From contig JAFXHF010000023.1 in assembly GCA_017536545.1 (NCBI GenBank), forward strand, positions 1 through 64,000: 64,000 nucleotides of DNA. Reading direction: 5' to 3'. Under the pieces are notes generated by a model. That model ran no database searches, was not told the origin of the DNA, and saw only the letters and a list, made by a program, of their open reading frames with translations. The position numbers and the translations under genes are program-made. Positions 43,919-52,700 of this stretch are shown in pieces (the first letter of the stretch is position 1; every line of letters starts with the position of its first letter). Origin of the DNA: a bacterium. GTDB taxonomy: Bacteria > Cyanobacteriota > Vampirovibrionia > Gastranaerophilales > Gastranaerophilaceae.

Positions 43919-44605
43919 ATGATTAAAAAACTTTTGACAATTTTAACAATATTCTTGAGTTTAAACTGCACATCGACATTAGCAAAATATGGCCCAGACG
44001 AAGAAATAAATATTAAAGTATATGAAAAAATAAGCCCAGCAATTGTAGCGATTGATGCTCAATTAAAAGATGGCTTATCCGCAGGAACAGGCTGTATTGT
44101 AACTCCTGATGGGTTAATTTTAACAGGTTCACACGTCGTAGAAAATCACAAGTCTATTGATGTAACAACCCATAATGGTCAGACCTATAAAGCTCAATTT
44201 GTTGCTCAAATGGGGAAAAATAGGGATTTAGCACTAATCAAAATCGAGCCTAAAAGACCTCTAAAAACCGTTTCCTTTGGGGATTCTGAAAATGTTAAAG
44301 TAGGACAAAGAGTTCTTTCTATCGGCAATCCATTTGGGTTTTCAAATACATTAACTCAAGGGATAATTTCACGAATAGATTATGTAAAAAACAGATTTCA
44401 AACAGACGCTGCAATTAACCCAGGTTGCTCAGGTGGACCATTATTAAACTCTGATGGCGAAGTTATAGGAATCAGTCAGTCTATTTATAACCCCGATCAA
44501 AATATTTCAAACATTGGAATTGGTTTTGCTATACCATCGAATGATGCTGTAAGATTTATTGCAACAGTTGATAAAAGAAAAATTTATCCCAACAAAACAA
44601 AATAA
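43919..44605 (+). CDS. HtrA-like S1C serine protease without PDZ domain
   Basis: 228 residues with an N-terminal signal peptide (about 1-22) and a trypsin-fold domain. The triad is readable: His72 in TGSHVVEN, Asp103 in NRDLALIKI and Ser171 in PGCSGGPLLN. In most DegP/HtrA proteins the residue before the serine is Asn (GNSGG); here it is Cys. The chain ends right after the protease domain, so the usual PDZ domains are missing. Periplasmic protein quality control or regulated cleavage is likely. Single gene. Confidence 0.88.
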   Translation: MIKKLLTILTIFLSLNCTSTLAKYGPDEEINIKVYEKISPAIVAIDAQLKDGLSAGTGCIVTPDGLILTGSHVVENHKSIDVTTHNGQTYKAQFVAQMGKNRDLALIKIEPKRPLKTVSFGDSENVKVGQRVLSIGNPFGFSNTLTQGIISRIDYVKNRFQTDAAINPGCSGGPLLNSDGEVIGISQSIYNPDQNISNIGIGFAIPSNDAVRFIATVDKRKIYPNKTK

Positions 44606-44671
44606 AACATTTCTAAATTCCTCCATTTTATTTTTGTGTTATATTGAACATAAGAATAAGGGGCTAGAAAT

Positions 44672-45406
44672 TTGATTAGATTTTTAGGATTATGTATGCA
44701 AAACCTTTGGGAATGTATTAAATACATTTTCGGTGGTAACTTAAAATTTAAAACAGTAATCTCTCAAGCTGCAGCAATCAGCTATGACTCGCTACCAATT
44801 TCTTTGGTAATTTCTTTTATTTCAGCAGCTGTAATTGCTATTCAGGTTTCTAAAGAATTTTTGATGACAGGTGCGGAATCCTATATCGGTGGTTCTATTG
44901 CAGTCGTTATGATTAGAGAAATCGCCCCAGGTTTTGTTGCTTTAGCAATCGGAGCAAGAGCTGGTACTGCAATTTCAGCTGAAATTGCCAATATGCAAGT
45001 AACATCTCAAGTTGATGCTATCAAAACCCTTAAAGTAAATCCTATCGGATATTATTTTGCACCAAGGATTTTAGCATCAGCAATTACTGTTCCAATGGTT
45101 GTTTTGATTGCTGAATTTGTTGGGATTCTAAGTGGGATGTTTGTTTCTATGGGAACCATTAACCTACACCCTGCAAGATATATGGCATCAGCTTGGGCCT
45201 GGATTGCAACAAAAGATATTTATATTAGTTTATTAAAAGCTTGTATTTTTGGAGCTTTAATTGCGTTAGTATGTGCGACTAAAGGATACGAGACAAAAGG
45301 CGGAGCTAAAGAAGTTGGATATTCTACAACACAAGCCGCTATTCTATCTACAATCTATATGCTTGTAGCAGACTTTTTAATCAACTTGTTATTCTATATT
45401 GCATAA
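44672..45406 (+). CDS. mlaE: MlaE-family ABC transporter permease
   Basis: Inner-membrane permease of the Mla/Mce lipid transport system. The sequence has the family helices and the signature REIAPGFVALAIGARAGTAISAEIANM around residues 88-114 (quoted in part), plus DAIKTLKVNPIGYYFAPRI. Start is TTG at 44672 with AAGGGG upstream. 244 residues, near the family norm of 250-260. The ATPase (MlaF) and the MCE protein (MlaD) are not adjacent: the next gene is trpS. An MlaA homologue is at 30277. Confidence 0.92.
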   Translation: MIRFLGLCMQNLWECIKYIFGGNLKFKTVISQAAAISYDSLPISLVISFISAAVIAIQVSKEFLMTGAESYIGGSIAVVMIREIAPGFVALAIGARAGTAISAEIANMQVTSQVDAIKTLKVNPIGYYFAPRILASAITVPMVVLIAEFVGILSGMFVSMGTINLHPARYMASAWAWIATKDIYISLLKACIFGALIALVCATKGYETKGGAKEVGYSTTQAAILSTIYMLVADFLINLLFYIA

Positions 45407-45484
45407 TTTTACAAAAAAACTCAAAACTCTAACAGGATTGACTTTTTGTTATATAATTACAACAGGACAAGAAAGGACTGTTTT

Positions 45485-46483
45485 ATGAAAGAAATTATTG
45501 TCTCAGGGATGAGATCTACAGGGAAATTACACTTAGGCCACTATCTTGGGGTTATCCAAAATTGGGTTCAATTACAAGACAAATATGATTGTTATTTCTT
45601 TGTAGCTGACTGGCATGCCTTGACTACAAAATACGATAAAACAGATGAATTAAGACAACACATTTTAGAAGTTGTAATGGATTGGCTAGCTTGTGGTATC
45701 GACCCAGAAAAATCAACCATTTACGTTCAATCTTTAGTTCCTGAAATAGCAGAATTAAATATCTATTTAGGTATGATTACTCCTCAAAACTGGGTAGAAC
45801 GTGATCCAACCTTGAAAGATATGGCTAAAATTTTAAAGACAAAAGAAGGTCAAAACTCACAAATAAACTACGGTTTAATGGGTTATCCTGTTTTAATGAG
45901 TTCTGATATTATGATGTTCAATGCTCATTGTGTACCTGTTGGTATCGACCAAGTTGCACACATTGAAATCACTAGAGATATAGCAAGAAGATTTAATAAT
46001 CTATACGGCGAATACTTCAATGAAGCAAAACCTATCTTAAATCACTGTTCATTGATTTGCGGTTTAGATGGAAACAAAATGGGTAAATCATTTAATAATG
46101 ATATTAAAATCTCAGACACAGCAGAAGAAACATCTAAAAAAGTTATGAGTGCAATTACTGACCGCTCAAGACTAAGAAAAGATGATCCAGGACATCCAGA
46201 TGAATGCGAAGTTGCTTTCAAATATTGGACAATTTTCGGTTCAGAAGATGAAATTGAAACAGTAAAATGCGAATGTGAAAAAGGACTAAGAGGTTGTGCT
46301 CAATGTAAACGTCAGTTGGGTGACAAAATTAACTCTACAATGGCAGAGTTCAGACAACGCCGTAAATATTATGAAGAACACCCAGAAGAAGTTGAACGCA
46401 TCATTGAAGAGGGTTCAGCAAAAGCAAGAGCTCGTGCTCAAGAAGTGCTAAAAGAAGTTCGCAAATTAATAAAAATGTATTAA
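45485..46483 (+). CDS. trpS: Tryptophanyl-tRNA synthetase
   Basis: Class I aminoacyl-tRNA synthetase charging tRNA-Trp. The HIGH-equivalent motif is HLGH (16-19) and the KMSKS-equivalent is KMGKS (198-202), with Gly in place of the first Ser. The phrase LMGYPVLMSSDIMMF is typical of TrpS. I start at 45485, with GAAAGGA upstream, not at the ATG 13 codons earlier, giving 332 residues. The C-terminal part contains a cluster of four cysteines (KCECEKGLRGCAQC) that could bind zinc or an iron-sulfur cluster. Confidence 0.95.
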   Translation: MKEIIVSGMRSTGKLHLGHYLGVIQNWVQLQDKYDCYFFVADWHALTTKYDKTDELRQHILEVVMDWLACGIDPEKSTIYVQSLVPEIAELNIYLGMITPQNWVERDPTLKDMAKILKTKEGQNSQINYGLMGYPVLMSSDIMMFNAHCVPVGIDQVAHIEITRDIARRFNNLYGEYFNEAKPILNHCSLICGLDGNKMGKSFNNDIKISDTAEETSKKVMSAITDRSRLRKDDPGHPDECEVAFKYWTIFGSEDEIETVKCECEKGLRGCAQCKRQLGDKINSTMAEFRQRRKYYEEHPEEVERIIEEGSAKARARAQEVLKEVRKLIKMY

Positions 46484-46484
46484 T

Positions 46485-46512
46485 TTGACGTAAAAAATAA
46501 GTTTTGTAATAA
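46485..46512 (+). promoter_or_regulatory. Promoter of the ssb operon
   Basis: -35 TTGACG (46485-46490), 16-base spacer, -10 TAATAA (46507-46512), directly after the trpS stop codon and about 25 bases before ssb. Confidence 0.55.
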
Positions 46513-46537
46513 TGTTGGAAATCGAAAAGAGGTATTT

Positions 46538-46882
46538 ATGAATACAGTTACAGTAGTAGGTAGAGTAGGCAGAGATGCGTCAGAAGGCTTCAAAGCTTTT
46601 GACTCAGGTAAAATGAAAGCTAATTTCTCTGTTGCAGTAAACAGATGGGACACAAAAACTAAATCAGAAGTTACTGATTGGTTTAACGTTGAAATCTGGG
46701 ATAAGCAAGCTGAATTTGCTGCTGAATACGTAAAAAAAGGTAGATTAGTAGCTGTTGACGGTGCTATTGCTAACAATCGTTGGACAGATAAAACAACTAA
46801 CTCTGAAAAAGAATCTTTCTTTATTAGAGCAAACACTATCAGATTATTAGGTTCTAAGAAAGACGCTGAAGAAGTATTATAA
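46538..46882 (+). CDS. ssb: Single-stranded DNA-binding protein, short form
   Basis: OB-fold protein that coats single-stranded DNA. It begins MNTVTVVGRVGRDASE and contains NFSVAVNRW, DWFNVEIW and KKGRLVAVDGAI, all typical of SSB. At 114 residues it ends directly after the OB fold, without the flexible tail or the acidic DDxPF-type tip that recruits partner proteins in most bacterial SSBs. AGAGG before the ATG. Followed after 11 bases by the sugar-acid kinase gene. Confidence 0.88.
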   Translation: MNTVTVVGRVGRDASEGFKAFDSGKMKANFSVAVNRWDTKTKSEVTDWFNVEIWDKQAEFAAEYVKKGRLVAVDGAIANNRWTDKTTNSEKESFFIRANTIRLLGSKKDAEEVL

Positions 46883-46893
46883 GAAGTAAAATT

Positions 46894-48213
46894 ATGATTA
46901 TTAGTTCCAGTACAGTAGGTATTATTGCAGATGATTTAACTGGTGCAAACGATACCGCATTACAATTCAAACTAAATGGTGCAGATACAAATATCTTGCT
47001 TCACACAGATATTGAACCAACTTCAGCTGATTGCCAGCAAGCTTGGGCGATTGCAACAGAATCAAGAAACATCTCACCACAAGAAGCCTTTGATAAAGTT
47101 AAAGTTGCAACGCAATTGTTTGTTGACAAAATTAACCCTGACTTTTTCTACAAAAAAATAGATTCTACAGTTAGGGGCAACATTGCAGTTGAAGTATTAT
47201 CAATGCTTGAAGTTTTGGAATGGGACGCAGCAATTATCATGCCAGCATTTCCGCAAGAAGGAAGAATTACTGTTGGCGGATATCATCTTTTAAAAGGTGT
47301 TCCTATCGAAAGAACTGAAATGGCTCGTGATCCACATTCTCCAATTTCAGAATCGCACCTTCCAACATTATTAAAACAACAACTTGGTGAAAACCTTGAA
47401 GATTTGGTGGATTCTTTAAAATTAAAAACCATTATGGATGGTGCTGGCCCAATTTTGAAAAAAATCAACAAACTTATCGAAAAAGGGGCAAAAATTATCG
47501 TTGCTGATGCAGTTTCAACAACTGATTTAGAACAAATTGTCCTAGCTATGGGAAAATCTAACTACAAAATTTTACCAGTAGGAACAGCTGCAGCCGCAAA
47601 GGTTTTAAGTAACGAATGGTTCCAAAAACCAGAAGAAGGCGAAGTCCTTGGAGTTAAATTACCTCAACTTCCAAAATTTATTGTATCAGGTAGTGCAACC
47701 CAAATTACAGCAACTCAGATTGACAAATTCGAACAAAGTGCAGAGTTTGAAGAAAATAGTTTAATTATTGAACTTGATATGAATACTGTATTAGGTGAAG
47801 TGTCTGAAGAATTAGTTGAAAGAATTTGCTCTCGCCTTGTAAACAACAATATAGTTATGGTTCATACTTCTAAATTATTGAAAAACTTTGACGGATTCTC
47901 AGAAGACACAATCAAAGCTGACCTAACAAAATCAGGCTTAGCAAATGTTATTACTGACTTTTTGGCAACATTAACAAAACGAGTATTAGGAAGAAAAAGG
48001 GCAGTACTTATCACTTTAGGTGGAGAAACTTCTTACAAATGCTGTAACGCAATTGATGCCAATCAATTACAACTAATTGATGAAGTTTTACCTGCTATCG
48101 CATTAAGCAAAAACGCAAATTCTGACCAATGGATAGTTACTAAATCTGGTAACCTTGGTGGAGTAAGTACACTACTAGAAATCCTAAACTACTTTACTAA
48201 ACACGAAGAATAA
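46894..48213 (+). CDS. Four-carbon acid sugar kinase family protein (DUF1537)
   Basis: Kinase of the OtnK/DtnK/DenK family, which phosphorylates D-threonate, D-erythronate or related acids. The N-terminus GIIADDLTGANDTALQF, the KKIDSTVRGNIAVEV segment and the C-terminal LITLGGETSYKCCNA and TKSGNLGG phrases are characteristic. 439 residues is the usual length. Only 3 bases separate it from a PdxA-type dehydrogenase. In characterised pathways such pairs convert the acid to its 4-phosphate and then oxidise and decarboxylate it to dihydroxyacetone phosphate. Confidence 0.88.
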   Translation: MIISSSTVGIIADDLTGANDTALQFKLNGADTNILLHTDIEPTSADCQQAWAIATESRNISPQEAFDKVKVATQLFVDKINPDFFYKKIDSTVRGNIAVEVLSMLEVLEWDAAIIMPAFPQEGRITVGGYHLLKGVPIERTEMARDPHSPISESHLPTLLKQQLGENLEDLVDSLKLKTIMDGAGPILKKINKLIEKGAKIIVADAVSTTDLEQIVLAMGKSNYKILPVGTAAAAKVLSNEWFQKPEEGEVLGVKLPQLPKFIVSGSATQITATQIDKFEQSAEFEENSLIIELDMNTVLGEVSEELVERICSRLVNNNIVMVHTSKLLKNFDGFSEDTIKADLTKSGLANVITDFLATLTKRVLGRKRAVLITLGGETSYKCCNAIDANQLQLIDEVLPAIALSKNANSDQWIVTKSGNLGGVSTLLEILNYFTKHEE

Positions 48214-48216
48214 GTT

Positions 48217-49131
48217 ATGGATAAAATTGCAATTACAACAGGAGATCCAAATGGCATAGGGGCTGAAATCACAATAAAAGCCCTTAATCAGCTTAACTTA
48301 CCTGAAGATAAAGTTGTAATTGTTTCTAATCGCAAGATTTTAGATTATTATGGCAAACTTGATAAAGATTATGAGATTATAGAAATCCCATATAATACTG
48401 AAATCGAAGCTGGTAAAGTAACAAAAGAAGCTGGCGAATTTTCGTTTCAATCACTAAAAAAAGTTTGTGAAATTAAACCAAAAGCTATTGTCACTGCACC
48501 CGTTGCAAAAAACGCACTTCACCTAGCTGGACATATTTATAATGGACAAACTGAGGTTATCGAAAAGCACCTAGCTCACGATAACCAGTTAGCGGAAATG
48601 TTATTTGTTGCAAACGGTTTCAGAGTTTTACTTTTGACTCGTCATTGTGCATTAAAAGGGGTAAATATTACAAAAGAATTACTTATTACAAAAGTAAAAA
48701 ACTTAGTAAAAACTTTTGAAACTCAATTTAACATCACAAATCCAAAATTTGCATTATGCGGATTTAATCCTCACTCTGGAGAGGATGGGATTTTAGGAAC
48801 CGAAGAAATTGATATTTTAATTCCTGCTATTAAAGAACTACAAGCTCAAGGGATAAATATAACGCTCCCATTACCTGCTGATACTTTATTTGTAAAAGCT
48901 GCTCAACATTATTACAACAACACAAAAGACGAATACGACTGCTATTTAGCAAATTACCACGACCAAGGCTTAATCCCAATTAAAACAGTGGCTGGGGATA
49001 AAACTGTTAATATGACAATTGGCTTAGACATTGTAAGAACATCCCCAGGACATGGTACAGCATTTGATATCGCAGGCAAAAACATTGCATCTCCTGACGG
49101 TATGATTGCAGCAATCAAAGAAGTGCTATAA
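48217..49131 (+). CDS. pdxA2: PdxA-family dehydrogenase, probably PdxA2 type
   Basis: NAD-dependent dehydrogenase of the PdxA family. Motifs: TTGDPNGIGAE, TAPVAKNAL, GFNPHSGEDG, YHDQGLIPIK and the terminal RTSPGHGTAFDIAG. Classical PdxA oxidises 4-hydroxythreonine 4-phosphate in vitamin B6 synthesis. PdxA2 acts on 4-phospho-D-threonate or -erythronate after a DUF1537 kinase, and the kinase gene directly upstream favours that role. No other pdx gene is near. 304 residues, slightly shorter than the usual 320-330. Confidence 0.87.
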   Translation: MDKIAITTGDPNGIGAEITIKALNQLNLPEDKVVIVSNRKILDYYGKLDKDYEIIEIPYNTEIEAGKVTKEAGEFSFQSLKKVCEIKPKAIVTAPVAKNALHLAGHIYNGQTEVIEKHLAHDNQLAEMLFVANGFRVLLLTRHCALKGVNITKELLITKVKNLVKTFETQFNITNPKFALCGFNPHSGEDGILGTEEIDILIPAIKELQAQGINITLPLPADTLFVKAAQHYYNNTKDEYDCYLANYHDQGLIPIKTVAGDKTVNMTIGLDIVRTSPGHGTAFDIAGKNIASPDGMIAAIKEVL

Positions 49132-49157
49132 CCTCACCTACCATAAGGATTTTTTAT

Positions 49158-49796
49158 TTAACCCTGACAGATTTTATTATATTCACAACGACTGCAAGAA
49201 TTTGCATTAATTTGATACATTGTATCATTGCTTATTTGAGTACAAATATCAATTATTCGTTTTTCATATTCAGATTTTAGTTGAGGAGTAAATTGAATTA
49301 CGTGATTTTTCTTCTCTTTTAAATTGATATAAACAAAAGAAAGTGAACTATATTTACCTTTCAAAAATCTATCTAGAGCAAGTAAATACACCATCGTTTG
49401 ATAATCATACTCAGGATTTTTCGGAATAGAACCAGTTTTGTAATCAAGGATAAAATATTCATCCCCTGTTGTTACAACAGCATCAATTCTACCACCAACC
49501 CAATATTCACCAATTTTACAAGACAATTGATATTCTGATTTAAAATAATCTTTTTGAAAAAATGGATTAGCTAACAGAATTTGCCAAACTTCTCGTTCTT
49601 CAGGAGTTAAAGCCGTTTCAATTCTTGAAATATTAACCCCTTGCAAGAAATAATTAGCAAGTGCGTGAATTTTCTTACCCTTTTCAAATGGAGTAGCAGA
49701 CACAGGAACATTTACCCCCTCAATATAACGATAATAGAACTTTTTAGGACAAGTTTGATACGTTTTTAGCATATTTGGAGAATAGTTATTTAGCAC
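49158..49796 (-). CDS. RecB/AddB-like PD-(D/E)xK nuclease with Cys cluster
   Basis: 212 residues of a PDDEXK exonuclease domain as at the C-terminus of RecB/AddB or in Cas4. SPNMLKTYQTCPKKFYYRY holds the first cysteine and YRY motif, GGRIDAV provides the motif Asp, YFILDYKTG the D-x-K core, and CSRCEYNKIC the last three cysteines, giving the four-Cys iron-sulfur pattern. Start is GTG with GGAGG six bases before it. It overlaps the helicase gene by 11 bases, so the two are co-translated. No cas genes are nearby. Confidence 0.88.
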   Translation of the reverse strand: MLNNYSPNMLKTYQTCPKKFYYRYIEGVNVPVSATPFEKGKKIHALANYFLQGVNISRIETALTPEEREVWQILLANPFFQKDYFKSEYQLSCKIGEYWVGGRIDAVVTTGDEYFILDYKTGSIPKNPEYDYQTMVYLLALDRFLKGKYSSLSFVYINLKEKKNHVIQFTPQLKSEYEKRIIDICTQISNDTMYQINANSCSRCEYNKICQG

Positions 49797-52700
49797 TTTG
49801 CACCTCCATTCCTAAAAGTTCACTAAAAATCACACTTATTTCCTGGTTTTGCATTTTTCCAAAGCGAGTCTTTGATTTATTCGCAACCGTTAAATACAAT
49901 TTATTTTTCGCCCTTGTAATTGCAACATACAAAAGCCTCAAAGTTTCTGATAGAATTTCTTGTTTCAATTCATACTCAGATTTAACTTTGTAATCAGGAT
50001 TCAATTTTCTAACTGATTCAATAAAATCAGATGATCTTAAACTGATAGATTTTAACGCTAGTGGTAAATTCTTTTCAGTTAATTCTGGAATAAATACCAA
50101 ATTAAACTCATCACCCTTTGACTTGTGCATAGTCATAATTTGTACTTTACCAGCCAAGAATTTTTTATCATCCTCATCTTCTTCAGAGAAGAACTTAAAC
50201 CCGCTCAAGTTAGGTTTTTTAGATAATTCATCCAATCGAAATATTGCATACTCTAGCGAATTATTTTTAATACAAATTCGCTTAATTAAAGTTGAAATCA
50301 AATAAATATTAGATTTTTCAATCTCGCTTTTAAAAAATTGCATACCAATTTTTATTGCAAGCTCGTTAGGGGTCAAATAACAAAGTGAAATCCAATAATT
50401 CAAATCCCAATAAAATTGTTCTAAAACAATATTACCTAAATTATCAGAATTTAGTTGAACAAAAGGATTTTCGTATCGTCTAATTTCTTCTGACAATCCA
50501 CGCTTATAAAAACCTAACTCAGTTAAAACATTATACCCATCAGCAATCACATCATTATCAAAAGGTTTTAAAACCATTTTCATAACGGCAAAAATCACTT
50601 TAAAAATAGCTTTTTGTTCTAAACACTGATTCCTTGTAATAACTTTTAAGCCACTATTTTCAATCAAATTCTGCCAAGCCGCAACTTGATAATTATTTCG
50701 CACAAGTATTCCGACAGTATAATCTGGATGCTTCATCAAAGTTTCTTTTATTACTCGAAGAACATAATTTTTTTCATCAACACCACTTTCGAAAATCTCA
50801 CCAACAACTGCTGGACCAACTCCACTTGGCTCTGGATTTTTACCCTCAACTGGGTGCATAAACATTTTAAAAAATGAGTTTTTACTTTCTTCTTTTTCAC
50901 AAGAAACTTCAACCAACTTATTTGCAAGTTCCCAAACATCTTTTGTACAACGCTGAGAACAATCCATAGATACATTATAATTTTCTGTGATAAATTTCCT
51001 AAACCCTTCAACATCAGCATTTGAAAATGTTGCAGTTATTGATTGATTGACATCACCACAACGGATAACATTTTTGTGCTTTCCTGATAAAAGAGTTATT
51101 AATTCTTGCTGAACACCTGAAGAGTCTTGAGCTTCGTCTTCTATAACATACTCACAAATTTCCTGATAATGAGCAAGTACATCTGGATTTTCTTTTAAAA
51201 TTCGAACTGATCCAACCAACATATCATCATAATCAATTAGATTAGACTCTTTTAAGTTTTGCTCATAAGCATTATAGAATAACAAAAACTTTTTCAATTT
51301 TGCATCTGAAACCGCATCAATATATTTATCCCTACCCCCGCCTGACATTTTGTGAACAGAAACAGCCCTGTCAAATTCTTCTGCTAATTTTTGCTCAATT
51401 TTTAACTTTGAAGCAATTTCTCTTAAAATTCTACCACGTTGAGAATCATCACAAATTTCAAAATCAGCGGACAAACCTAATTTTTCATAGTTTCCATTTT
51501 CTTTTAAAATTCTTAATGCAAGACCGTGAATTGTACTTATGTTTGGAAGTTTAGACGAATTTTTGCGAACATTTTTAATACGTTCCCTAAAATTTCGAGC
51601 AGCAGAATCCATATAAGTAAGAACAAAAATATTTTCTGGATTTATACCTTTTTCTAGAAGTTTAATAATTAGAGCTAAAAGAATTGTAGTTTTTCCAGCT
51701 CCAGGAACTGCAGAAATTCCCATAAAACCTTTTTCATAATCCAAAACAGGCTTTTGATCATCTCTTGGAATAATTGTGAAAACAGGAGTATCATCACAAA
51801 CTTCCGCAATATCATCGACAATTATCCAAGGTTCGATTGCTCCATAGTTTTCAACCCCATTTGAGTCAAATAAACTTGAATAACAATAAACCTTTTCACT
51901 AGCACAAAGTGCCAATTTTCTAAGTACACGTGCATTTTTATCTTTAGATAACTGTACATTATCTTCAATTGTATATTCTTTTTTATCCCAATCTTTCTGG
52001 AAAACCCAAGCATTATAAAGAGGTCCAGTATCGGATTTTACCCACTCAGAATTTGATATATCAAGCCAAATTTGATACTTAGTTTTTACATGATTGTCAA
52101 TAATTTTTTGCGGTGTTGCAATCACTAAATCGTTTTTCTTAATCTCTAATATCGAGTAAGGATTTTCAGCAATAATAGAGTTTTCAACCTGCAAGATAAT
52201 TTCCAACTTACGGCTATTAAAATTGGCACCAAAAATATTTTCAAAATCTGTAATCTGTTTTAAAAAGAAATTGAATTTATTAATTTCTTCAAACTGTAAC
52301 GGAGCTTTCGTAAATAACTCATTATAAACTTCGACAATTTGTTCAGAAATTTTATCCTCAGATACCGATAATCGCTCAACCAAAGCTCTAAAATTATTAT
52401 ATTTTTCAGTATAATCAACATCCGCAAAATTATATTCAATTAAAGTTTTATCCTTTTGAAAACTTTCTAAAATATTTTCACAATATTTTAACGGAATTTG
52501 CAAAAACTCAGATAAAATCACCCTCAAATCAAATTCTTCTAGAGAATATCTTAATTCAGTGTTCATCTTTAGAATTAAAATTGCCGCACGTACAAGACGA
52601 TTTTGAATAAGTTTTTCACTACCAGAAAGATAAAGCAAATTTGAACCACTCTTAATATTCTCTTTTAACCCAAATTTCAACATTTCATCAATCACAGGTG

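Noticed and set aside
49158-49796. cas4 gene of a CRISPR system
   Set aside because: The Cys/PDDEXK pattern fits Cas4, but the gene overlaps an AddA-like helicase and no cas1, cas2 or repeat array is present.
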